This document shows, piece by piece, positions 1 to 5,933 of a DNA stretch of 7,302 nt. The stretch comes from an uncultured Clostridia bacterium (GTDB taxonomy: Bacteria > Bacillota > Clostridia > Oscillospirales > Ruminococcaceae): assembly GCA_947302065.1 (NCBI GenBank), contig CAMYUO010000091.1, forward strand, positions 1 to 7,302, read 5' to 3'. Positions within the stretch are counted from its first letter, which is position 1. Each line of letters starts with the position of its first letter. A model generated the notes under the pieces. It saw nothing but the letters and a program-made list of their open reading frames with translations, ran no database searches and was not told where the DNA came from. The position numbers were made by a program, and so were the translations under genes.

Positions 1-83
1 TCAAAGTATTTCCAAGGGTTTCGTTTCGTTTATTGTTCAATTTTCAAGATACTGACGCTGCATCGGTCTTACTCCGTGCAACT
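1..83 (-). other. Probable rRNA operon leader, partial (runs off the left edge)
   Basis: This stretch follows two tandem strong promoters and has no start codon with a ribosome binding site. On the minus strand it contains CTTGAAAATTGAACAA (within 31-50), which resembles the boxA-like segment found before 16S rRNA genes in Firmicutes, followed by an A-rich spacer with the tandem AACGAAACGAAACC. Known context: stable-RNA operons in this phylum start with tandem promoters and a short untranslated leader with such a segment. The rRNA identity is inferred; the 16S gene itself is not in the window. A tRNA operon is the main alternative. Confidence 0.55.
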
Positions 84-88
84 TTATT

Positions 89-117
89 ATCATATCACAC
101 TTTTTGCTTTTTGTCAA
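89..117 (-). promoter_or_regulatory. Tandem stable-RNA promoter P2 (proximal)
   Basis: On the minus strand the -35 box is TTGACA (117-112), the spacer is 17 bp and A-rich, and the -10 box is TATGAT (94-89). The sequence just upstream is A-rich (AAAAAAGG), like an UP element. Transcription would start near 82 and run left out of the window. It lies 82 bp downstream of a second promoter of the same quality, the arrangement typical of rRNA operons. Confidence 0.8.
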
Positions 118-170
118 GCCTTTTTTGTGATATTTTTTGCCGCCCGACCTTTTTATCGGACAGCTTATTC

Positions 171-199
171 ATAATACCACCTTTTTGCCCGATTGTCAA
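171..199 (-). promoter_or_regulatory. Tandem stable-RNA promoter P1 (distal)
   Basis: On the minus strand the -35 box is TTGACA (199-194), the spacer is 17 bp and the -10 box is TATTAT (176-171). It sits about 23 bp after the T-run of the aro operon terminator, so it is insulated from that operon. It points left, in tandem with the promoter at 89-117. Both lie in a region without a protein gene (1-220). Confidence 0.8.
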
Positions 200-220
200 G
201 GGGTTTTTGCGCCTAAATTG

Positions 221-252
221 TAAAAAAAGAGACAGAAAAAGCCCTGTCTCTT
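221..252 (-). terminator. Intrinsic terminator of the aro operon
   Basis: On the minus strand an 8-bp stem AGAGACAG / CTGTCTCT (251-244 with 235-228) encloses the 8-nt loop GGCTTTTT and is followed directly by six more T residues (227-222). It begins 11 nt after the stop codon of the last operon gene. It is a textbook rho-independent terminator; only the minus orientation has the T-run. Confidence 0.93.
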
Positions 253-262
253 AATACTTTAT

Positions 263-1114
263 TTACATACTCTCCTGCTTGACTGAATTCTGGAGCACGA
301 GGCGTGTGACGATGCTGAAGATCAGCTTATCCTGCGAGAGTTTTTCGCAGATATATTCAGCCTGCTGTTCGTCCTGTGCGAAAACGCTCAGTTCCATAAG
401 CAACTGTTCGCCCGTGCATTTGCAGGTGACCTCAAAGCCTTTATCCAGAGCCTTTGACACGCACTTGTTATTGAACTCGCTGTTTTCGGAAACGAAATTC
501 AGCACGCCGTCGAGCAGATTCTTATCTATCTGCGACTGCGGTGCGAACTCCTCAAGGTCGAGCGTAACACGCAGCAATCTGTCGAACACCTTGCAATAAA
601 GACCCACGGGGTCGGCGTTCATCAGCGAACGCATATAGTCCGCCAGCTCTTTTTCGCTGTAAAACAGCGTGATGCGCATAAGGGTGATGCCGTTATCAAA
701 ACACTCGCACTGTGCGCCCGAAAGGCTGCCGTTTTCAACGAGCTTCACGCAGGTATCACGGCGTGTCTTTTTATCAAGGAAATAGCTTTCGCCCGAGGCG
801 AGCGCCTTATCCCTGAGCTTTTGCACGGCAAGGTCTGAAAGCTCGCTGACGAGCTGTCTGCCCGTTTCCGTCAGCGTGACGAAGCCTTTATCATCGAGCG
901 TGAGCATTGCGTTTGCGAGCATCTGCTCATAAGCCTCGACGTAGGTAAAATATGCGATGACCGTTTCGTTGACGGTCAGTATCTCTCGGAGAGTATCTGG
1001 TGTGCAGGGCGTATCAAAGCGTGCGAGAAAGTCGCCGATGAGTATTTTTGCCCTTGTCACATCAAACTCTGTATTTTTGCTTTGCGAGATAAATCTTTCG
1101 GGATTCTTAGCCAA
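263..1114 (-). CDS. Probable winged-helix protein, DUF4364-like N-terminus, end of aro operon
   Basis: A 283-residue protein whose function I do not recognise. The start is TTG at 1114-1112, supported by a strong AGGAGG 7 nt upstream that overlaps the aroC stop codon; no ATG near this position would fit better. Residues about 20-92 look like a winged helix: a first helix (TRAKILIGDFLARF), a second (TPDTLREIL), a long third (YFTYVEAYEQMLANAM), then a beta-wing and tail FVTLTETGRQLVSEL. This resembles the DUF4364 type of Firmicutes proteins, where the architecture suggests DNA binding. The remaining ~190 residues are mixed alpha/beta with several cysteines (122, 136, 138, 174, 218, 231, 233, 256) and no recognised motif. 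No signal peptide or membrane segment is visible. It is the last gene before the operon terminator and is probably co-transcribed with aroC; a regulatory role is inference only. Confidence 0.85.
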   Translation of the reverse strand: MAKNPERFISQSKNTEFDVTRAKILIGDFLARFDTPCTPDTLREILTVNETVIAYFTYVEAYEQMLANAMLTLDDKGFVTLTETGRQLVSELSDLAVQKLRDKALASGESYFLDKKTRRDTCVKLVENGSLSGAQCECFDNGITLMRITLFYSEKELADYMRSLMNADPVGLYCKVFDRLLRVTLDLEEFAPQSQIDKNLLDGVLNFVSENSEFNNKCVSKALDKGFEVTCKCTGEQLLMELSVFAQDEQQAEYICEKLSQDKLIFSIVTRLVLQNSVKQESM

Positions 1115-1120
1115 AAGACC

Positions 1121-1128
1121 GACCTCCT
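1121..1128 (-). promoter_or_regulatory. Ribosome binding site that fixes the TTG start of the last operon gene
   Basis: Minus-strand AGGAGGTC overlaps the last base of the aroC stop codon (TGA at 1130-1128) and lies 7 nt before a TTG codon. This near-perfect Shine-Dalgarno sequence decides the non-ATG start and suggests translational coupling with aroC termination. Confidence 0.85.
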
Positions 1129-2219
1129 CAGAAATTAGGATAATCGAGCATATGATTGAGTATCGCTATGTTCAGTGCTGCCTCGACAGCGGGAACGGCT
1201 CTTGCGACGATGCAGGGGTCATGTCTGCCCTTTATCTGAAGAGTTTCGTTCTTCATAGCGGAATAGTCAACAGTTTCCTGCGGTTTTGAGATAGACGGTG
1301 TTGGCTTGATAGCTACCCTCAGGGTTATCGGCATACCGCTGGAGATGCCGCCGAGGATACCGCCGTGATTATTGGTCTTTGTAACAACAAAGCCTCTGTC
1401 GTTGACATAGAACTCGTCGTTGTTCTCTGAGCCTGTGAGCTTTGCGCTTTCAAAGCCGATGCCGAACTCAAGACCCTTAACGGCAGGGATACCGAAGATG
1501 AGCTGAGCTATGGAATTTTCAAGTCCGTCAAAAATCGGTGAACCGATGCCTGCGGGAACGTTGATAGCGATAGCCTCGATGATGCCGCCGACGCTGTCGC
1601 CCTGTGCCTTGGCATTCTCTATCTCCTTTTTCATCTCGTTGCCCTGAACGTCGATGATAACAGGGAAATCCTTGTCCCAGAGCTCACGGATATCGTCCTT
1701 TGATGTATTGATAGGGTCGAAAGTCTTATCCTTGATGCCGTGTATCTCGGCAACGTGTGCGCCTATGTAGATGCCTCTTTTGCGCAGTATCTGCTGAGCG
1801 ACTGCGCCTGCAAAGCAAAGCGGAGCGGTCAGTCTGCCCGAGAAGTGTCCGCCGCCTCTTACATCGTTAAAGCCTCTGTAACGCAGAGCGCCTGTATAGT
1901 CTGCATGACCCGGGCGTGCGAGCCTTGAAAGATTGGAATAGTCCTGCGAGTGATGATCGTTGTTTGCGATGATGGCGCAAAGCGGTGTGCCCGTAGTCTT
2001 TCCGTTATAGTAGCCCGACATTATCTGCGGCATATCCTTTTCATTGCGTGCAGTGGTCAGCCCGTTGTTCTTGGGTGCTCTGCGTGCCATGAACTTATAG
2101 ACCTCGTCGAGATCGATGCTCTCGCCTGCGGGTACGTTATCCATACACACGCCGATAGCTTGTCCGTGGCTTTCGCCGAATATTGAAAAGGTTATCTTGT
2201 TGTTCCAGGTCGATGACAT
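1128..2219 (-). CDS. aroC: Chorismate synthase
   Basis: Catalyses the last shared step of the shikimate pathway, anti-1,4-elimination of phosphate from EPSP to give chorismate, and needs reduced FMN; cytoplasmic and tetrameric in known members. The 363 residues match the usual family length. Signatures seen: GESHG with His18 (residues 15-19) followed by the IGVCMDNVPAG continuation, RPGHADYTG (102-110, His105), GGGHFSGRLTAP (122-133) and GRHDPCIVARAVP (331-343). The two active-site histidines of the family correspond to His18 and probably His105. The start ATG is preceded by GGAGG at a 7-nt spacing. It lies 30 nt after aroA and 13 nt before the winged-helix gene, so it is clearly part of the same operon. 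The identity is not in doubt; there is no sign of a fused flavin reductase domain. Confidence 0.98.
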   Translation of the reverse strand: MSSTWNNKITFSIFGESHGQAIGVCMDNVPAGESIDLDEVYKFMARRAPKNNGLTTARNEKDMPQIMSGYYNGKTTGTPLCAIIANNDHHSQDYSNLSRLARPGHADYTGALRYRGFNDVRGGGHFSGRLTAPLCFAGAVAQQILRKRGIYIGAHVAEIHGIKDKTFDPINTSKDDIRELWDKDFPVIIDVQGNEMKKEIENAKAQGDSVGGIIEAIAINVPAGIGSPIFDGLENSIAQLIFGIPAVKGLEFGIGFESAKLTGSENNDEFYVNDRGFVVTKTNNHGGILGGISSGMPITLRVAIKPTPSISKPQETVDYSAMKNETLQIKGRHDPCIVARAVPAVEAALNIAILNHMLDYPNF

Positions 2220-2249
2220 ATTCTTTCCTCCACTTGCCGCCGCTGCGGC

Positions 2250-3476
2250 TCAATTATCAACATCAATATCTGCGCCCAGTGCTTTATACACCTCGAAAAA
2301 GTCGGGATATGACTTTTCAACGCACTGTGCACCGATGAGCGTTACAGGTGAGGTGCTCCTCACCGCAGCGACAGCCATAGCCATAGCTATCCTATGGTCG
2401 TTATAGCAGTCGACAGTTCCGCCCGAAAGGCTCTGAACGCCTTGTATTTCCAAAAAATCTGCTCCTGCGGTGACCTTTCCGCCGAGGGCGTTGAGACACT
2501 GCGAGACCGCTTCGAGCCTGTCGCTTTCCTTTATGCGCAGTCTTGCGACGTTCGTGATGCGGCTTTTGCCCTCGCAAAAGCTCGCAAGCACCGCAAGTAT
2601 CGGCACAAGGTCGGGTATATCCGAGCAGTCCAGCTCAAAGCTTTTCAGCTTATCATTTTTATTATACACTATTTTGTCGCATATTTCAACAATTTTTTTA
2701 TCGCCCTGACAAGATTTTTCGTTCAGGCCTTTTATTTTTATATCGCAGCCGAGCGAATTTGCCACATAAAAGAATGCAGACTGCGAATAATCCGCCTCGG
2801 TGCTCTCCTCAAAAGCGTGCATTCCTGCGCTTTTAACGGCATAGCCGAAGTCTGTCCGTTCAACGCTCACGCCGCACTTTGCAAGGCAGTCTGCGGTGAT
2901 ATCGACATAGGGTTTTGACTGCAAGGGCGATGTCAGCACGAGCTTGTTCTCGCCGCCGATAACGGCAAGCGCAAAGACAAGTCCCGTGACGAACTGCGAC
3001 GAGATATCTCCGCCGATGCGGTATTCGCCGCTTGTGAGCCTGCCCTTGACGGTGAACGGCATAGTGCCGTTGTAATCAAACCGAGCGCCGTGTTTTGGCA
3101 GCTCGTCAAGATACGGTGTTATCGGTCTTTGCGGCAGTTTGCCCTGACCTAAGAATGTTGTTTCCACGCCGAGCGCACAGGCAACAGGTATCAGAAATCT
3201 CAGCGTCGAACCCGACTCGCAGCAATCTATGGTCGCCTTTTCGGGTGCTTTCTCGATGCCCTTGATAACGGCTGTATCGCCGTTGATATCTATCTGCGCA
3301 CCGAGCGCTCTCATTGCGTTTATGGTCGCAGTTATATCTTTTGAAAAGCTGAGGTTGCTCACCCTGCTCGTTCCCTTTGACAGCGCCGCAGCTATCACCA
3401 GCCTGTGTGCAACGCTTTTTGACGGCGGCACGGTGACCTCGCCGCCGAGGAGTTTTGGTCTTATCGTTACATTCAT
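2250..3476 (-). CDS. aroA: 3-phosphoshikimate 1-carboxyvinyltransferase (EPSP synthase)
   Basis: Transfers the enolpyruvyl group of PEP to shikimate 3-phosphate, giving EPSP; cytoplasmic. The 408 residues are slightly shorter than the E. coli enzyme. Motifs seen: PPSKSVAHR (17-25; Lys20, Ser21, Arg25 bind the substrates), ESGSTLRF (87-94), GQGKLPQRP (110-118), SSQF (159-162), DIPDLVP (286-292, Asp289 as probable catalytic Asp), RIKESDR (314-320), DCYNDHRIAMAMA (357-369) and CVEKSYPDFF (385-394, Lys388). The PEP/glyphosate loop reads ESGST where the E. coli class I enzyme has NAGTA, a variant I know from clostridial enzymes; its glyphosate response cannot be read from sequence alone. The ATG overlaps the stop of the upstream membrane-protein gene (ATGA), so translation is probably coupled; no strong ribosome binding site stands at the usual distance. 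Confidence 0.98.
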   Translation of the reverse strand: MNVTIRPKLLGGEVTVPPSKSVAHRLVIAAALSKGTSRVSNLSFSKDITATINAMRALGAQIDINGDTAVIKGIEKAPEKATIDCCESGSTLRFLIPVACALGVETTFLGQGKLPQRPITPYLDELPKHGARFDYNGTMPFTVKGRLTSGEYRIGGDISSQFVTGLVFALAVIGGENKLVLTSPLQSKPYVDITADCLAKCGVSVERTDFGYAVKSAGMHAFEESTEADYSQSAFFYVANSLGCDIKIKGLNEKSCQGDKKIVEICDKIVYNKNDKLKSFELDCSDIPDLVPILAVLASFCEGKSRITNVARLRIKESDRLEAVSQCLNALGGKVTAGADFLEIQGVQSLSGGTVDCYNDHRIAMAMAVAAVRSTSPVTLIGAQCVEKSYPDFFEVYKALGADIDVDN

Positions 3477-4021
3477 TGTATATCAATCTTTCCGCTTTTG
3501 CATTTTTTGTGCTGCTTTATGGTAACCCACGTCAGCAGCAGGCACAACGCCGCCCACATCGCCGCAATAACAATTATCACTATCTGTGTGGTGTTGTTTC
3601 GTTCGAGCTTGTCCTCGATGTAATAATCGTCGGGGTCATCGGGGTCGTAGAATATTTTAAGCTCCTGACCTTCTTTATAGTGCCCGTCGGTCGTGACTAT
3701 CTCGCTTTTGCCGAACTTGCCAGGTTTTTCGACGCTGATGGTGGTCGTAAAGACCGTTACATACTTATATCTTGTGCCGTGGTTTTTGTCGAGGTTGGTG
3801 ATGCGTTCCGTTTTCTCGTCAACTCTGACCACAACGCCGTCGACCGATTTGGTGCAGTTCTCTTTGAGGTGCTCGGTGTGAGCGCCGATGAGCAGTATCA
3901 CGATGACAAGGACTATTTCAAAGCCCCAGGTTATGCCGAGACCTATTCTGAAGCGCTTGAGCTTACTGCGCTGTTCTTCACGTTCAGCTTGCCGGCGCTT
4001 TTTAAATTTTGACGTTGCCAA
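3473..4021 (-). CDS. DUF3592-like two-pass membrane protein inside the aro operon
   Basis: A 182-residue protein of unknown function. It has a highly basic N-terminal tail (1-25), a first membrane helix at about 26-46 (IGLGITWGFEIVLVIVILLI), a soluble loop of about 95 residues outside the membrane, a second helix at about 145-166, and a basic cytoplasmic C-terminus. The loop ends in GQELKIFYDPDDPDDYYIED (118-137), which matches the 'G-x-x-v-x-i-x-Y-d-P-x-x-P' ending typical of DUF3592. By the positive-inside rule both ends face the cytoplasm. The start is TTG (4021-4019), since no usable ATG exists; it has only a distant GGGAG, so initiation may depend on ribosomes finishing aroB 6 nt upstream. 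It reads in the same frame as aroB, separated by TAA AAC CAA. Its stop overlaps the aroA start by 4 nt. Why a membrane protein is embedded between two shikimate enzymes is unknown. Confidence 0.88.
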   Translation of the reverse strand: MATSKFKKRRQAEREEQRSKLKRFRIGLGITWGFEIVLVIVILLIGAHTEHLKENCTKSVDGVVVRVDEKTERITNLDKNHGTRYKYVTVFTTTISVEKPGKFGKSEIVTTDGHYKEGQELKIFYDPDDPDDYYIEDKLERNNTTQIVIIVIAAMWAALCLLLTWVTIKQHKKCKSGKIDIQ

Positions 4022-4027
4022 TTGGTT

Positions 4028-5137
4028 TTACATCTCCCTGAGGATTTCGGCTATCTGCTCACGGGTTATCTGCTTGCCGTATTCGTTCTCGCCGAAGCAC
4101 ATCATTTCGCCGATCTCTTTCTGGAAAACGAATCTCAGCTTGCCGTCACGGACTTTCTTATCCGTATAGAGCTTGTCGAGCAGCTTTTCCCTGTCGATAT
4201 AATCGGGTATGCGAACAGGCAGCTGCGCTCTTTCGCAGAGGTCCTCGACCCTGCGCACGTTCTCCTGTGAGATAAAGCCGAGGCTCTCGCCGAGCCTTGC
4301 CTGTGCGCAAAGCCCTATGGCAACGGCTTGTCCGTGCAGCAGTTTATAATCCGAGACAGTTTCTATCGCTCTGCCAACGGTATGACCGAGATTGAGCACC
4401 TCACGCAGACCGCTTTCCTTTTCGTCCTGCATAACGACCTTATACTTGACCTCGCAGTTGTGCTGTGAGATATACTCGCAGACATCCTTATCGCAGTCAA
4501 AGACTTTTTCGATATTCTTTTCGAGATACTCAAAAAGCTCCTTATCGCCAAGGCAGCCGTGCTTTATCGTTTCGGCAAGACCGCTTGACAGCTGCTGCTT
4601 CGGCAGGGTCTTCCATGTGCCGATGTCGATATAGACCTTTTTCGGCTGGTTGAAAAGTCCGATAAGATTTGTCGCAAGCGGCGTATCTACGGCAGTTTTG
4701 CCGCCGACAGACGCATCTGCCGCTGCAAGCAGCGTGGTCGCATAGTTTACGAACGGAACGCCCCTGCCGAAAGTGCCTGCGGTAAAGCCTGCAAGGTCGG
4801 TGACAACGCCGCCGCCGAGTGCGATGACTGCGCAGTCACGGCGGAAGCCTTTTTCGAGCATAGAGTCCTCAAGAAACTCTTTCATCTGCCTTGTTTTTGA
4901 CTTTTCGCCGCTGGGGATAACAAAAAGCTCGGGCGCAAAGCCTGCATCTGCGAGCTTTTGCATCATTTCGCCTGCGTACAGCTTTTCGACTGTGTCATCG
5001 GTGATGACGGCAAGCCTTTTTCGGCTGCCGCAAAGACCTGCTGACAGGTCGCTCACCAGCGCATCGCAAAGGCTGTAGCCTATCTCGATATCATACGAGT
5101 CGTCAACGACTCTTTTCAAGCTGACATTAAAGTTCAT
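4028..5137 (-). CDS. aroB: 3-dehydroquinate synthase
   Basis: Converts DAHP to 3-dehydroquinate, using catalytic NAD and a divalent metal, usually Zn; cytoplasmic. The 369 residues are normal for the family. Signatures seen: GGGVVTDLAGFTAGTFGRGVPF (108-129) for NAD binding, TTLLAAADASVGGKTAVD (134-151) with Lys147 and Asp151, GLAETIKHG (186-194) with metal ligand Glu189, LNLGHTVGRAIE (248-259) with metal ligand His252, and LLHGQAVAIG (267-276) with metal ligand His269. The motif usually written GHTxGHAIE has Arg256 in place of the second His, and TTLLAQVDSS reads TTLLAAADAS; otherwise all key residues are present. The ATG follows the upstream gene by 9 nt, with TGAGGA as ribosome binding site overlapping the previous stop codon. 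Co-transcribed with the methyltransferase-like gene and the downstream aro genes. Confidence 0.98.
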   Translation of the reverse strand: MNFNVSLKRVVDDSYDIEIGYSLCDALVSDLSAGLCGSRKRLAVITDDTVEKLYAGEMMQKLADAGFAPELFVIPSGEKSKTRQMKEFLEDSMLEKGFRRDCAVIALGGGVVTDLAGFTAGTFGRGVPFVNYATTLLAAADASVGGKTAVDTPLATNLIGLFNQPKKVYIDIGTWKTLPKQQLSSGLAETIKHGCLGDKELFEYLEKNIEKVFDCDKDVCEYISQHNCEVKYKVVMQDEKESGLREVLNLGHTVGRAIETVSDYKLLHGQAVAIGLCAQARLGESLGFISQENVRRVEDLCERAQLPVRIPDYIDREKLLDKLYTDKKVRDGKLRFVFQKEIGEMMCFGENEYGKQITREQIAEILREM

Positions 5138-5146
5138 TTCAAATCC

Positions 5147-5836
5147 TCACAATTCTAATTTGCGGTTTATTATCAGCAGTCTGTCAGCGCCTTTCTGGAA
5201 CTGATAGCCTGTCTGTTTTATCTGCGTGTCATAGCTTTGCGAAAAGTGTGCTATGACTTTTTGTATCATTTCGCTGTCGTTGCTGTCAAGGTCACACAGC
5301 GGGAATATCCTCACCTGTCTGCACACACGCAGCATCTCGCTTATCGCTCTGATATGAAAATCATAACCGAGCGATGTATACATCAGCAGGAAATGCGAGC
5401 TCAGCCCTATATCAAAGCTGTCATCAGGCAACGGCACTCTCTGCGGAAGCTCGTGGCAGACATACCTGCCATCTTTCTTTCCCTGCTCGTAGTCATCAAG
5501 GAAAATCCCCATCGCAGACATTCTGGTCTGTTCAAGCTCATCGAGCGAACGTATCTTATCCCAAACGTAATTCTCAGCGTTTTCAGCCATTTGCTGCATC
5601 ACGATGTCCCTGACCTCGCCGATGCGTGCTTCAAGCTGCTGCTTTGTGAAGCTGTATATCGGGTCGAACGAGGTCACCGAGCAGCCGAGTTCTGCTGCCT
5701 GTCGGTTAAAGCTCGCAGGTCCGTCGCCAAAGCCTGCTATTTTCTTTTTCATATCGTCGTCTGTAAGAAGGAACATCTCTTTGTATTCGTCTATGTTCCT
5801 GCCCCACGGCACAACGCTGCTTAATTTGAATGCCAT
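5147..5836 (-). CDS. Class I SAM-dependent methyltransferase-like protein, substrate unknown
   Basis: A 229-residue soluble protein. The start is the ATG at 5836-5834, chosen because GGGGGAG stands 6 nt upstream and a near-consensus promoter lies just before it; an in-frame ATG farther upstream (5944) would place that promoter inside the gene. The Rossmann signatures are: motif I AGFGDGPASFN (34-44), a probable ribose-binding acidic residue in SFDP (Asp58), and PLPDDSFDIGLSSHFLLMY (135-153), as in Methyltransf_11-type enzymes. The N-terminal VVPWGRNIDEYKEMF and the C-terminal VCRQVRIFPLCDLD resemble a widespread, uncharacterised family that I know only as 'class I SAM-dependent methyltransferase'. 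It is first in the transcript from its own promoter and lies 9 nt before aroB. A link to aromatic metabolism is suggested by position only. It could also have lost methyl transfer activity. Confidence 0.9.
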   Translation of the reverse strand: MAFKLSSVVPWGRNIDEYKEMFLLTDDDMKKKIAGFGDGPASFNRQAAELGCSVTSFDPIYSFTKQQLEARIGEVRDIVMQQMAENAENYVWDKIRSLDELEQTRMSAMGIFLDDYEQGKKDGRYVCHELPQRVPLPDDSFDIGLSSHFLLMYTSLGYDFHIRAISEMLRVCRQVRIFPLCDLDSNDSEMIQKVIAHFSQSYDTQIKQTGYQFQKGADRLLIINRKLEL

Positions 5837-5842
5837 TTGTAT

Positions 5843-5849
5843 CTCCCCC
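5843..5849 (-). promoter_or_regulatory. Ribosome binding site that decides the methyltransferase-like start
   Basis: Minus-strand GGGGGAG lies 6 nt before ATG 5836-5834. It sits directly after the small inverted repeat CTGTG / CACAG (5868-5864 with 5853-5849), so folding of that hairpin could affect access of the ribosome. It supports the shorter 229-residue product. Confidence 0.75.
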
Positions 5850-5864
5850 TGTGATTTTTTACCC

Positions 5865-5909
5865 ACAGCGAAAAATCGGCACAAGAATAGTATACCAATT
5901 TTCCGCTGT
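5865..5909 (-). repeat. 15-bp inverted repeat surrounding the -10 box of the internal promoter
   Basis: On the minus strand ACAGCGGAAAATTGG (5909-5895) and CCGATTTTTCGCTGT (5879-5865) are complementary over 15 positions when two G-T pairs are allowed. The 15-nt centre starts exactly with the -10 hexamer TATACT. There is no T-run after it, so it is not an intrinsic terminator. It could be an operator, or an RNA hairpin that forms only in transcripts reading through from aroF, since a transcript from the internal promoter itself would contain only the second arm. Confidence 0.75.
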
Positions 5910-5917
5910 AATGTCAA
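5889..5917 (-). promoter_or_regulatory. Internal promoter for the methyltransferase-like gene and aroB-aroC
   Basis: On the minus strand TTGACA (5917-5912), a 17-bp spacer and TATACT (5894-5889) form a near-consensus sigma-A promoter. The -35 box starts 16 nt after the aroF stop codon. Transcription would start near 5882, leaving a leader of about 45 nt before the methyltransferase-like ATG. This gives the downstream genes transcription that does not pass through the aroF attenuator. Confidence 0.87.
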
Positions 5918-5933
5918 CAAAGTGTTTTCGTCA

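Noticed and set aside
33..254. Open frame of 73 codons on the plus strand
   Set aside because: It runs antisense through two strong promoters and the aro terminator, has no ribosome binding site and a low-complexity Phe/Ser/Leu composition.
957..1289. Plus-strand open frame across the aroC / winged-helix gene junction
   Set aside because: No ribosome binding site; it overlaps two well-supported genes and their Shine-Dalgarno junction on the other strand.
5865..5909. The 15-bp inverted repeat as an aroF intrinsic terminator
   Set aside because: There is no T-run after either arm on the minus strand; the sequence continues GGGTAAAAAATCAC.
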